A DNA stretch of 5,611 nt, from NCBI GenBank assembly GCA_024762735.1, contig JANTGU010000168.1:1-5611 (forward strand). The letters run 5' to 3'. Position numbers and translations under genes: made by a program. The stretch comes from Bacteroidales bacterium. Its GTDB lineage: Bacteria > Bacteroidota > Bacteroidia > Bacteroidales > F082. Of this stretch, positions 1 to 5,037 are shown in pieces. The notes under the pieces are model-generated. The model saw only the letters and a program-made list of their open reading frames with translations. It searched no databases and was not told the origin of the DNA. Within the stretch, counting starts at the first letter, position 1; every line of letters starts with the position of its first letter.

Positions 1-128
1 AAAAAAAACACCAGGACATCGTATAAAGGCATGCCGTCGAAACCGGGAATGATGATTAACCGTAGTTCGTCCCTGATTTTTTTCCAGATTTTGCGTCTGG
101 CTTTTGATATTTTATGGATTAGCTGCAA
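1..128 (-). CDS. YihY/BrkB-family inner membrane protein, N-terminal part only
   Basis: An open frame runs from position 128 off the left edge of the window (42 codons, no stop). It starts with a basic stretch rich in Lys/Arg (residues 6-23) and reaches GFDGMPLYDVLVFF at residues 29-42, which resembles the conserved entry to the first membrane segment of YihY/BrkB proteins (once called ribonuclease BN). These are multi-helix cytoplasmic-membrane proteins of unclear function; the RNase BN activity was later assigned to another protein. The frame is closed upstream by a stop at 147-149 and contains no ATG before residue 33, so the likeliest start is TTG at 126-128, 7 bases after the nadC stop. 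That spacing suggests co-transcription with nadC. The membrane helices lie outside the window, so the family call rests on a short segment and is moderately sure. Confidence 0.62.
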   Translation of the reverse strand, partial: MQLIHKISKARRKIWKKIRDELRLIIIPGFDGMPLYDVLVFF

Positions 129-135
129 TCGTTGT

Positions 136-969
136 TTATAAAGTTGTTACACTGATGTCCATGCTTCTGATTTGATGTGTCAGGGCGCCTACCGATATAA
201 AATCGACCCCGGTTGCGGCGTAGCGCCTGATGTTGTCAATGCCAATACCTCCCGAGGCTTCCGTTTCATATTTTCCATCAATAAGGGTTAGGGCTTTTCG
301 TATCTCTTCGGGCGAAAAGTTGTCCAGCATAATCCGGTGGACACCCCCCGTTTCCAATACTTCGTTCAGTTCGTCAAAGTCTCTTACTTCTATTTCAATT
401 TTTAAATCTTTTTTATTTTCTTTTAAATATTCCTGAACCGAGTGTATCGCCTTTTTTATGCCACCGGCAAAGTCAACATGATTGTCTTTTATCATAATCA
501 TATCGTACAGTCCCATGCGGTGATTGTCGCCACCACCGGCTTTAACAGCCATTTTTTCTACCAGCCTGTTGCAGGGGGTGGTTTTGCGTGTGTCCAGAAT
601 GGTACACGATGTCCCTTTTATCGATTCAACCAGCTGGTGGGTAAAGGTTGCGATGCCGCTCATGCGCTGGATAAAGTTTAAGGCCAGACGTTCTCCTGTT
701 AGCAATGTCCGTTCGCTACCCGAAATGTGCATGATGTCATCCCCTTTGTTAATGTGGTCGCCATCCTGAACAAACACTTCAACAGTAGTGTCAGGGTCCA
801 GCAGCGTAAAAACCCGTTTGGCAACTTCTGTGCCCGAAACAATACCCGATTGTTTGGCAAACATTTTTACTTTACCCCTTACATTGTCAGGTACTGTGGC
901 CAACGTGGTGTGGTCGCCGTCGCCAATATCTTCTAACAGTGCTGCTTTTATAATATCGTCAATAGTCAT
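136..969 (-). CDS. nadC: Nicotinate-nucleotide pyrophosphorylase (carboxylating), quinolinate phosphoribosyltransferase
   Basis: The 277-residue protein converts quinolinate and PRPP to nicotinate mononucleotide, CO2 and pyrophosphate, the step that feeds de novo NAD synthesis in the cytoplasm. Family motifs appear in order: EDIGDGDHTT (13-22) in the N-terminal sandwich domain, then in the barrel domain ERLALNFIQRMSGIAT (93-108), DTRKTTP (126-132), GGGDNHRMGLYDM (145-157), KDNH (161-164), IEIEV (191-195), MLDNF (214-218), EASGGI (237-242) and GALTH (261-265). These supply the Arg/Lys/His phosphate and quinolinate contacts and the acidic metal ligands known for the family. Length is normal. 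The frame stays open 30 codons upstream of 969, but ATG at 967-969 is chosen because homologues begin near MTIDD and a promoter -7 box lies inside the extension. It is probably the first gene of an operon with the YihY-like gene. No truncation or missing motif is seen. Confidence 0.97.
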   Translation of the reverse strand: MTIDDIIKAALLEDIGDGDHTTLATVPDNVRGKVKMFAKQSGIVSGTEVAKRVFTLLDPDTTVEVFVQDGDHINKGDDIMHISGSERTLLTGERLALNFIQRMSGIATFTHQLVESIKGTSCTILDTRKTTPCNRLVEKMAVKAGGGDNHRMGLYDMIMIKDNHVDFAGGIKKAIHSVQEYLKENKKDLKIEIEVRDFDELNEVLETGGVHRIMLDNFSPEEIRKALTLIDGKYETEASGGIGIDNIRRYAATGVDFISVGALTHQIRSMDISVTTL

Positions 970-985
970 AATTTCTAATTTTTTG

Positions 986-993
986 CAAAAATA
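986..993 (-). promoter_or_regulatory. Bacteroidota-type -7 box for nadC
   Basis: Read on the minus strand this is TATTTTTG, an exact match to the Bacteroidota consensus TAnnTTTG. It lies 16 bases before the chosen nadC ATG, so transcription would start about 6 bases downstream of the box and give a leader of roughly 10 bases. I see no good -33 TTG at the expected distance, which lowers confidence. If real, it rules out the longer nadC reading frame. Confidence 0.5.
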
Positions 994-1088
994 CCATAGT
1001 TTTTTGGATAATTGATTTTTCCTGACGGGTAATGCTGCCGGGAAGGGTTTTTCAGGCAAAGATGTTGAGAAATCTTTTCTTTAATAGA

Positions 1089-1117
1089 TTGAGGTAAAAG
1101 ATAAAATTATACTTTTG
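1089..1117 (+). promoter_or_regulatory. Bacteroidota-type promoter for the lipoprotein-SDR operon
   Basis: TTG at 1089-1091 is followed after 18 bases by TACTTTTG at 1110-1117, matching the Bacteroidota arrangement of a -33 TTG and a -7 TAnnTTTG. The box ends 26 bases before the ATG at 1144, leaving a leader of about 20 bases that is A/T-rich and has no Shine-Dalgarno site, as is usual in this phylum. It points away from the nadC promoter about 120 bases to the left, so the two units diverge without overlapping. Confidence 0.62.
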
Positions 1118-1143
1118 GAAAAACTTTACTGCAATTATTGATT

Positions 1144-1845
1144 ATGAAAAAAGGTTTCCTCTTCGTGTTGGTTGTAGCTCTTTTAGGATTGATGTCGTGC
1201 GACGAAAACAAGCCCACCGAGGCCAAAGATTTTAATAATAACCTGAAAGATTTCAACAAATCGTTGCACCATGTTGATAAAACCATGGACATCATGGATA
1301 AAATGAATAGGGAGATGGAAAAGGTGGGCGAGTTGCGTACTAAAGGGGTTATTTCAAAAGAGGAGGCTGAACACCGGCTGGATGTTATCCGGACAAAATA
1401 CGCCCGTGAGCTTACCGAAACAGGTGATCTTACAAATGCCACCGTGTTCCCCGAATGGGCAAAAAAGATTGGGCTGAGTGCTCCCCAGGGCATGACCCTG
1501 AATAAATCGATGTCGCAAATTACCTCCTCAAACGATGCCAATACCGGCTATAATTCGATGAATTTTGTGTATAACGGAGCGTATGATGTGGCCATGAAGC
1601 AGGCAGAGTTAATTGCTCAAAAGGCGGGAGTGCCTATTGGAAGCGATTATCAGGAAGCGCTCGATTTGGCCCGCGAGCTTGATACGGAACCAATCAAGGG
1701 AGCTGTTTATATGAATTTTGAAATTGGTAAAGAGGATAACCAACAATATCATATCGCCATCACGGTGGACGAAACCGGAACGCTAACCATCACGGCTACC
1801 GATTACAGACAGCTCCAAAAACAGATAAACAACCAATCCAATTAA
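1144..1845 (+). CDS. Predicted lipoprotein of unknown function with a helical N-terminal half
   Basis: I do not recognise this 233-residue protein. A type II signal is clear: MKK, a hydrophobic core at 5-16 and a lipobox LMSC with the acylated cysteine at 19. The following residues, DENK, are acidic; Bacteroidota surface-lipoprotein export signals are acidic just after the cysteine, so outer-leaflet exposure is possible but not shown. Residues 24-93 are charged and helix-prone, with Met/Leu spacing that could form a coiled coil or helical hairpin. A middle section (100-145) is rich in Ser/Asn/Thr, 146-183 looks helical, and 186-220 looks like two or three beta strands. ATG at 1144 is chosen over TTG at 1138 because it gives a standard signal peptide. 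The SDR gene follows after 3 bases, so the two are very likely co-transcribed, although a periplasmic or surface lipoprotein and a cytosolic reductase need not work together. Confidence 0.85.
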   Translation: MKKGFLFVLVVALLGLMSCDENKPTEAKDFNNNLKDFNKSLHHVDKTMDIMDKMNREMEKVGELRTKGVISKEEAEHRLDVIRTKYARELTETGDLTNATVFPEWAKKIGLSAPQGMTLNKSMSQITSSNDANTGYNSMNFVYNGAYDVAMKQAELIAQKAGVPIGSDYQEALDLARELDTEPIKGAVYMNFEIGKEDNQQYHIAITVDETGTLTITATDYRQLQKQINNQSN

Positions 1846-1848
1846 CTG

Positions 1849-2523
1849 ATGAACATTTTAATTACCGGGGCAGGCAAAGGGATTGGGCTGGCACTTACCA
1901 GGGCTTTTTTGGCGGGAGGGCATGCCGTGTTTGCTGTTTCGCGAAATATTGAAGCGCTTACTAAAATCGCTAGTACCCATTTAACCCCTTTTTCGTTTGA
2001 CCTGCAACAGGCTGATTATGCGCCCTTGTTTGAGCATGTTAAGCGTACCGTTACTACCATTGATGTGTTAATCAATAATGCAGGGGCTTTGGTAAGCAAG
2101 CCATTGCTGGCGTTTTCAGATGCCGATTTTAATCTTCTTTTCGATGTGAATGTTAAGGCGGTTTACAAAATGGTTCAGGGAAGTGTGCCATTGATGAAAA
2201 GGGGTGCCCACATTGTTAATATATCGAGTATTGGAGGGTTTCAGGGTAGCGTTAAGTTTCCCGGGTTAGCGCTATACAGCGCTTCCAAAGGAGCCCTGGC
2301 CATCTTAACCGAATCGATGGCCGTGGAATTGTCGGGGCAAAAAATAGCGGTGAACGCGCTGGCCCTGGGAGCCGTGCAAACCGAAATGTTATCGGCTGCC
2401 TTTCCCGGTTATCAGGCACCCCTACAACCCGACGAGATGGCCGCTTTCATCAAGGATTTTGCCCTCTCGGGTCAAAAGGTATTTAACGGAAAAATCTTAC
2501 CCGTGTCGCTCTCGACTCCATGA
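1849..2523 (+). CDS. Short-chain dehydrogenase/reductase (classical SDR), substrate unknown
   Basis: The 224-residue cytoplasmic oxidoreductase has the full classical SDR set: cofactor loop TGAGKGIG (6-13), a conserved Asp in FDL (51), NNAG (76-79), the structural/catalytic Asn (101), Ser127 in NISSIGG, and YSASK with Tyr143 and Lys147 as the catalytic pair. Lys10 in the glycine loop and Arg32 at the end of the second strand suggest preference for NADP(H) over NAD(H); this is inference. The usual PG after the catalytic region is LG (173-174) here. The protein is slightly shorter than the usual 240-260 residues, but the ending NGKILPVSLSTP looks natural rather than cut. It starts 3 bases after the lipoprotein stop, so translational coupling is likely. 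Substrate cannot be told from sequence; assignment as FabG is not supported, since there is no fatty-acid synthesis context. Confidence 0.93.
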   Translation: MNILITGAGKGIGLALTRAFLAGGHAVFAVSRNIEALTKIASTHLTPFSFDLQQADYAPLFEHVKRTVTTIDVLINNAGALVSKPLLAFSDADFNLLFDVNVKAVYKMVQGSVPLMKRGAHIVNISSIGGFQGSVKFPGLALYSASKGALAILTESMAVELSGQKIAVNALALGAVQTEMLSAAFPGYQAPLQPDEMAAFIKDFALSGQKVFNGKILPVSLSTP

Positions 2524-2545
2524 TGGGGAATGGAGTTCCGTTTTT
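2514..2545 (+). terminator. Probable intrinsic terminator overlapping the SDR stop codon
   Basis: ACTCCAT (2515-2521) pairs perfectly with ATGGAGT (2530-2536), extended by a G-T wobble at 2514/2537, around an 8-base loop. A run of five T follows at 2541-2545 after CCG. The stem includes the last SDR codons and its stop at 2521-2523. The stem is short and moderately GC-rich and the T-run is short, so this is plausible rather than certain. Confidence 0.45.
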
Positions 2546-2670
2546 CCTAATCTCCGCACAGGAACACTCGTGAGTTGTAGTATTTAAAGCATTTATCTAA
2601 ACACAAAACATTCGTTTAATCCCCAAGCTGAACCTCGGGGGAGAGAGGATAATAGTGCATCCATCCTCAC

Positions 2671-2707
2671 TCCTCCGGCCCCGATAATTATCGGGGAGCC
2701 CGGAGGA
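2671..2707. repeat. Nested palindrome with perfect 18-base core
   Basis: The core CCCCGATAATTATCGGGG (2679-2696) is its own reverse complement. Outside it, TCCTCCGG (2671-2678) pairs with CCGGAGGA (2700-2707), leaving only AGC (2697-2699) unpaired on the right side. As RNA or cruciform DNA this would form a long, GC-clamped stem. There is no T-run on either side, so it is not a classical terminator, though it could still stall or protect transcripts between two convergent genes. A related core, CCCGAT....ATCGGG, recurs at 4869-4884, which suggests a dispersed REP-like family. Confidence 0.8.
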
Positions 2708-2736
2708 TATGCCCGGCTTGGTCATTGAGTTTTGTG

Positions 2737-2757
2737 GACTTCATGTTTTTTGAAGTC
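2737..2757. repeat. Small perfect hairpin
   Basis: GACTTCA (2737-2743) pairs exactly with TGAAGTC (2751-2757) around the loop TGTTTTT, with a possible G-T wobble just outside at 2736/2758. No T-run follows on the plus strand. It lies 30 bases from the larger palindrome and may belong to the same repeat cluster. Function unknown. Confidence 0.5.
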
Positions 2758-2840
2758 TGATGGCTCAGGATGACATGCGTTTTGCTGAAGAGACCGTATA
2801 CCAAAACGGCAAGCCTATGCTGGCTGGGGAATCAGTCAAA

Positions 2841-3761
2841 CTAAAATTTAACGGTAGCCAATACTTTTAATACCGCGTTGAGTTTGTTTTCTTCAGGAAT
2901 GGCACCATCGATCCAGTAAATTTTCGTGCCTCTCTTTTCCATTCTTCTAAACCAGGTCATCTGTCGCTTGGCAAACTGATGGATGGCCGTGTTGAGGTTT
3001 GAAAACATCTCGTCGTACGAAATCTGCCCCGTAACGTACAGGGTCAGCCACTTGTATTCCAAACCGTAAAAGGTAAGCTGCTCCGGTCTTAAACCAATGG
3101 CCAACAGGTGCTCTACCTCCTCAATCATGCCGTTGTTAAGCCGATGGACGAGCCGATTGGTAATGCGCTGTCTGATTTCCTGTCTTTCGTACGAAATGCC
3201 AAAGGTTACCGAGTCAATGGCAGGCATGTCGAGCATTTTATCGGGATTAAGCTTTTCAAACTCCTTGATTTCGATAGCTCTAATCATTCGGTTTCTTTCA
3301 ATCAGATCGGTGGTGTTGTGCAGTGCCCCGTAACTCTTTAGCTTTTCCCGCAACTCATCATCCGAAAGCCTATCCAGCTGCTTTCTTAAAAACGCGTCTT
3401 CCGGTACCGAGGTTAACTTGTAACCATTGATGACTGCGTCAAGATAAAGCCCGCTGCCTCCTGCTAATACAGGCACTTTGTCGCGTGAGGTAATGTCGTT
3501 AAAAGCCGCGGTAAAATCTTTTTGGTACTCGAAAATATTGTATTCGTAACCGGGGTCAACCATATCAATCAAATGATAAGGAACCGCTGTCCCATTAAAA
3601 AAATAGTCATTAAGATCCTTGCCCGTGCCGATATCCATGCCCCTATATACCTGCCGCGAGTCGGCACTGATAATTTCACCGCCAATCATGGCTGCAAGGG
3701 CTGAAGCCAGTTTTGTTTTTCCCGTGGCAGTAGGGCCAAGTATGGTGATAAGGTTTTTCAT
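2841..3761 (-). CDS. miaA: tRNA dimethylallyltransferase
   Basis: The 306-residue enzyme transfers the dimethylallyl group from DMAPP to N6 of adenine 37 in tRNAs that read codons starting with U, giving i6A, which steadies codon pairing. Visible motifs are the P-loop-like GPTATGKT (9-16), DSRQVYRGMDIGTGK (34-48) with the catalytic-region Asp34, HLID (63-66), GGSGLYLDA (101-109), NRMIRAIEI (157-165), RQRITNRL (197-204) and the tRNA-contacting C-terminal QFAKRQMTWFR (262-272). GTGK in place of the common GTAK, and FYGLEYK (231-237) in place of the usual IGYKE-type segment, match a Bacteroidota subgroup; many members of the phylum carry two miaA paralogues, so another copy may exist elsewhere. 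ATG at 3759-3761 is chosen over TTG at 3774-3776, because the latter falls in the promoter -7 box. It is divergent from ruvX, with 47 bases between start codons. Confidence 0.96.
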   Translation of the reverse strand: MKNLITILGPTATGKTKLASALAAMIGGEIISADSRQVYRGMDIGTGKDLNDYFFNGTAVPYHLIDMVDPGYEYNIFEYQKDFTAAFNDITSRDKVPVLAGGSGLYLDAVINGYKLTSVPEDAFLRKQLDRLSDDELREKLKSYGALHNTTDLIERNRMIRAIEIKEFEKLNPDKMLDMPAIDSVTFGISYERQEIRQRITNRLVHRLNNGMIEEVEHLLAIGLRPEQLTFYGLEYKWLTLYVTGQISYDEMFSNLNTAIHQFAKRQMTWFRRMEKRGTKIYWIDGAIPEENKLNAVLKVLATVKF

Positions 3762-3773
3762 TTCTTCAATGAA

Positions 3774-3781
3774 CAAATTTA
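3774..3781 (-). promoter_or_regulatory. Bacteroidota-type -7 box for miaA
   Basis: On the minus strand this is TAAATTTG, an exact TAnnTTTG match, 12 bases before the miaA ATG at 3761. The implied leader is only about 5-7 bases, so the mRNA would be almost leaderless. No clear -33 TTG is visible. The box is 3 bases from the opposing ruvX box. Confidence 0.5.
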
Positions 3782-3784
3782 AGT

Positions 3785-3792
3785 TATTTTTG
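3785..3792 (+). promoter_or_regulatory. Bacteroidota-type -7 box for ruvX-def
   Basis: TATTTTTG matches TAnnTTTG exactly and ends 16 bases before the ruvX ATG at 3809. The spacer to the start codon is A/T-rich (AAAATAAATT) with no Shine-Dalgarno site. A -33 element would fall around 3763-3766, inside the miaA leader, and no good TTG is seen there. Confidence 0.5.
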
Positions 3793-3808
3793 CAGTCTAA
3801 AATAAATT

Positions 3809-4234
3809 ATGGGGAGAATTTTAGCCATCGATTACGGACAAAAGCGGGTTGGCATTGCTGTCACCGACGAAATGAAGATGATTGCAACGGGGTTGACCAC
3901 GGTTCATGTGAAAGATATTTTTACCTTTTTAAAAGATTATCTTCAAAAAGAAACGGTGGAGGCCATCGTTGTGGGTGAACCCAAAGATATGATGAACAGG
4001 CCTTCTGATTCTTCGAGGTATATCGAGCCGTTCGTGAAAAAGCTAAAAAAAACCTATCCCCATTTAAAGGTGGACAGGTTTGATGAAAGGTTCACTTCGA
4101 GTATGGCACACGATGCCATGTTATCGGGAGGACTTAAAAAGAAAAAACGGCAGGATAAGGCATTGGTAGATACCATTAGTGCCACCTTGATTCTGCAGTC
4201 GTACATGAACTCCTTAACCGGTTTTAATTTTTAA
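3809..4234 (+). CDS. ruvX: YqgF/RuvX family putative pre-16S rRNA nuclease (Holliday-junction-resolvase-like)
   Basis: The 141-residue protein belongs to the RNase H-like YqgF family, whose E. coli member matures the 5' end of 16S rRNA; some members have been reported to act on branched DNA. The acidic catalytic positions are visible: Asp8 in AIDYGQKRVGIA (6-17), DERFTSS (92-98), and Asp121 in the segment DKALVDTISATLILQ (116-130). VVGEP (54-58) replaces the commoner VVGLP, and the lysine-rich loop GLKKKKRQDK (108-117) is a likely nucleic-acid contact. Length is typical. It heads a transcript with def, which starts 4 bases after its stop, and diverges from miaA. All motifs are intact. Confidence 0.95.
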   Translation: MGRILAIDYGQKRVGIAVTDEMKMIATGLTTVHVKDIFTFLKDYLQKETVEAIVVGEPKDMMNRPSDSSRYIEPFVKKLKKTYPHLKVDRFDERFTSSMAHDAMLSGGLKKKKRQDKALVDTISATLILQSYMNSLTGFNF

Positions 4235-4238
4235 AAAA

Positions 4239-4811
4239 ATGATGTTACCTATTACCGCATACGGCCACCCTGTGTTGAAAAAAAAGGGGGAAGAAATAAC
4301 CAGGGATTACCCTGATCTTGACCAATTGATTGAGGATATGTACGAAAGCATGTACCACTCCAATGGGGTGGGGCTCGCGGCTCCTCAAATTAACAGGTCA
4401 ATCAGGCTTTTCGTGATTGATGCCACACCTTACGAAGAGCAGGATCCGGCTTGTAAAGATTTTAAAAGAGTGTTTATTAACGCCAAGATTGTTCGCGAGG
4501 AGGGAGAACCCTGGGAATTTGAGGAGGGGTGCCTGAGTGTGCCGGGCATTAACGAGTATGTGAAACGTCAGCCGGTCATTTATATCAGCTACTACGACGA
4601 AAATTGGAATTTTCATGAGGAGGAGCGATACGATGCCATGCCTGCCCGCATCATTCAGCATGAGTACGATCATACCGAGGGAATCGTTTTCGTGGAGCGT
4701 TTACCCCAGATAAGAAAGATGTTGCTTAAACGAAAGCTTGCCGACATCACCAGTGGTAAGGTGAACCCCGGCTATAAAATGATTTTCCCACGGAAACGCC
4801 CTAAACGGTAA
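4239..4811 (+). CDS. def: Peptide deformylase
   Basis: The 190-residue metalloenzyme removes the formyl group from the N-terminal methionine of new proteins at the ribosome exit. All three family motifs are intact: GVGLAAPQ (43-50), EGCLS (96-100) with metal ligand Cys98, and HEYDH (141-145) with ligands His141 and His145 and catalytic Glu142. After the third motif it has TEGIVFVERL where many homologues read LxGxxFxDR. The C-terminal tail (155-190) is very basic, ending PRKRPKR, which may help ribosome contact (inference). Two adjacent ATG codons (4239 and 4242) are possible starts; the choice changes one residue. The leader is A-rich, with no Shine-Dalgarno site, and only 4 bases separate it from the ruvX stop, so it depends on the ruvX promoter. 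Confidence 0.97.
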   Translation: MMLPITAYGHPVLKKKGEEITRDYPDLDQLIEDMYESMYHSNGVGLAAPQINRSIRLFVIDATPYEEQDPACKDFKRVFINAKIVREEGEPWEFEEGCLSVPGINEYVKRQPVIYISYYDENWNFHEEERYDAMPARIIQHEYDHTEGIVFVERLPQIRKMLLKRKLADITSGKVNPGYKMIFPRKRPKR

Positions 4812-4835
4812 ATGGTTTAAAGGAGCATGATTATA

Positions 4836-4850
4836 GACCCTGGAAGGGTC
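4836..4850. repeat. Short perfect hairpin downstream of def
   Basis: GACCCT (4836-4841) pairs with AGGGTC (4845-4850) around GGA. It begins 24 bases after the def stop and has no T-run after it. It is the first of three hairpins in the gap between def and the TPR lipoprotein gene. It may be a dispersed intergenic repeat or a transcript-end stabiliser; neither is shown. Confidence 0.5.
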
Positions 4851-4862
4851 AGATATTAATTG

Positions 4863-4896
4863 CCCCGTCCCGATGGCTATCGGGATTAACCCGGGG
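4863..4896. repeat. Second copy of the nested CCCGAT....ATCGGG palindrome
   Basis: The core CCCGATGGCTATCGGG (4869-4884) is a palindrome with one G-T wobble, and the outer arms CCCCG (4863-4867) and CGGGG (4892-4896) pair across an unequal internal loop. Core and layout (short GC-rich outer stem, asymmetric bulge on the right, inner CCCGAT stem) match the element at 2671-2707, although the outer arms differ in sequence. No T-run follows directly; an A-run (4900-4907) does. Confidence 0.65.
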
Positions 4897-4923
4897 TGTA
4901 AAAAAAAGTACATCGTTTTGGCG

Positions 4924-4968
4924 CCTGCCCGACTGACCGTCGTTCGGGCGGGGGATTTTTGTCTTTTT
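4924..4968 (+). terminator. Probable intrinsic terminator after ruvX-def
   Basis: CCTGCCCGA (4924-4932) pairs with TCGGGCGGG (4944-4952) over 9 positions, one of them a T-G wobble, around an 11-base loop. It is followed by GGATTTTT and then a second T-run at 4964-4968. This is the strongest terminator-like structure in the window and would end the ruvX-def transcript before the TPR lipoprotein gene. No T-run is present on the minus strand, so it is one-directional. Confidence 0.65.
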
Positions 4969-5037
4969 AGCAAAAATCGTGACAAAACAAAAGGGTCGAT
5001 CATTGTGATAGATACAATATTATAAACATATTTAAAG

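Larger units (their letters stand above)
2524..2840. other. Non-coding stretch between convergent SDR and miaA genes
   Basis: This 317-base region contains no frame with a credible start, composition or motif. It holds several inverted repeats, listed separately (the nested palindrome at 2671-2707 and the hairpin at 2737-2757), plus a weak CCCC/GGGG pairing at 2623-2642. No hairpin followed by a T-run was found for the end of miaA on the minus strand; the best candidate, AGCC/GGCT at 2812-2825, has only 4 pairs. The sequence resembles a mosaic of intergenic repeats rather than a decayed gene. Confidence 0.6.

Noticed and set aside
1107..1541. A 144-codon minus-strand frame opposite the lipoprotein gene
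   Set aside because: It is fully antisense to a gene with a signal peptide and promoter, and its translation is Ser/Phe-rich without motifs, as expected from a reversed reading frame.
2812..2825. AGCC/GGCT hairpin just downstream of miaA on the minus strand as its terminator
   Set aside because: Only 4 pairs with a 6-base loop, and only a TTTT run several bases later; too weak to call.
2524..2840. A possible small gene, riboswitch or decayed mobile element between SDR and miaA
   Set aside because: No frame with a credible start and protein-like composition, no known riboswitch core, and no transposase remnant or target-site duplication. Only palindromes are visible.
5002..5018. ATTGT/ACAAT inverted repeat and TACAAT (5013-5018) upstream of the TPR lipoprotein as operator or promoter
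   Set aside because: The repeat has only 5 pairs in A/T-rich DNA, TACAAT resembles the E. coli -10 rather than the Bacteroidota box, and no matching upstream element sits at the right distance.
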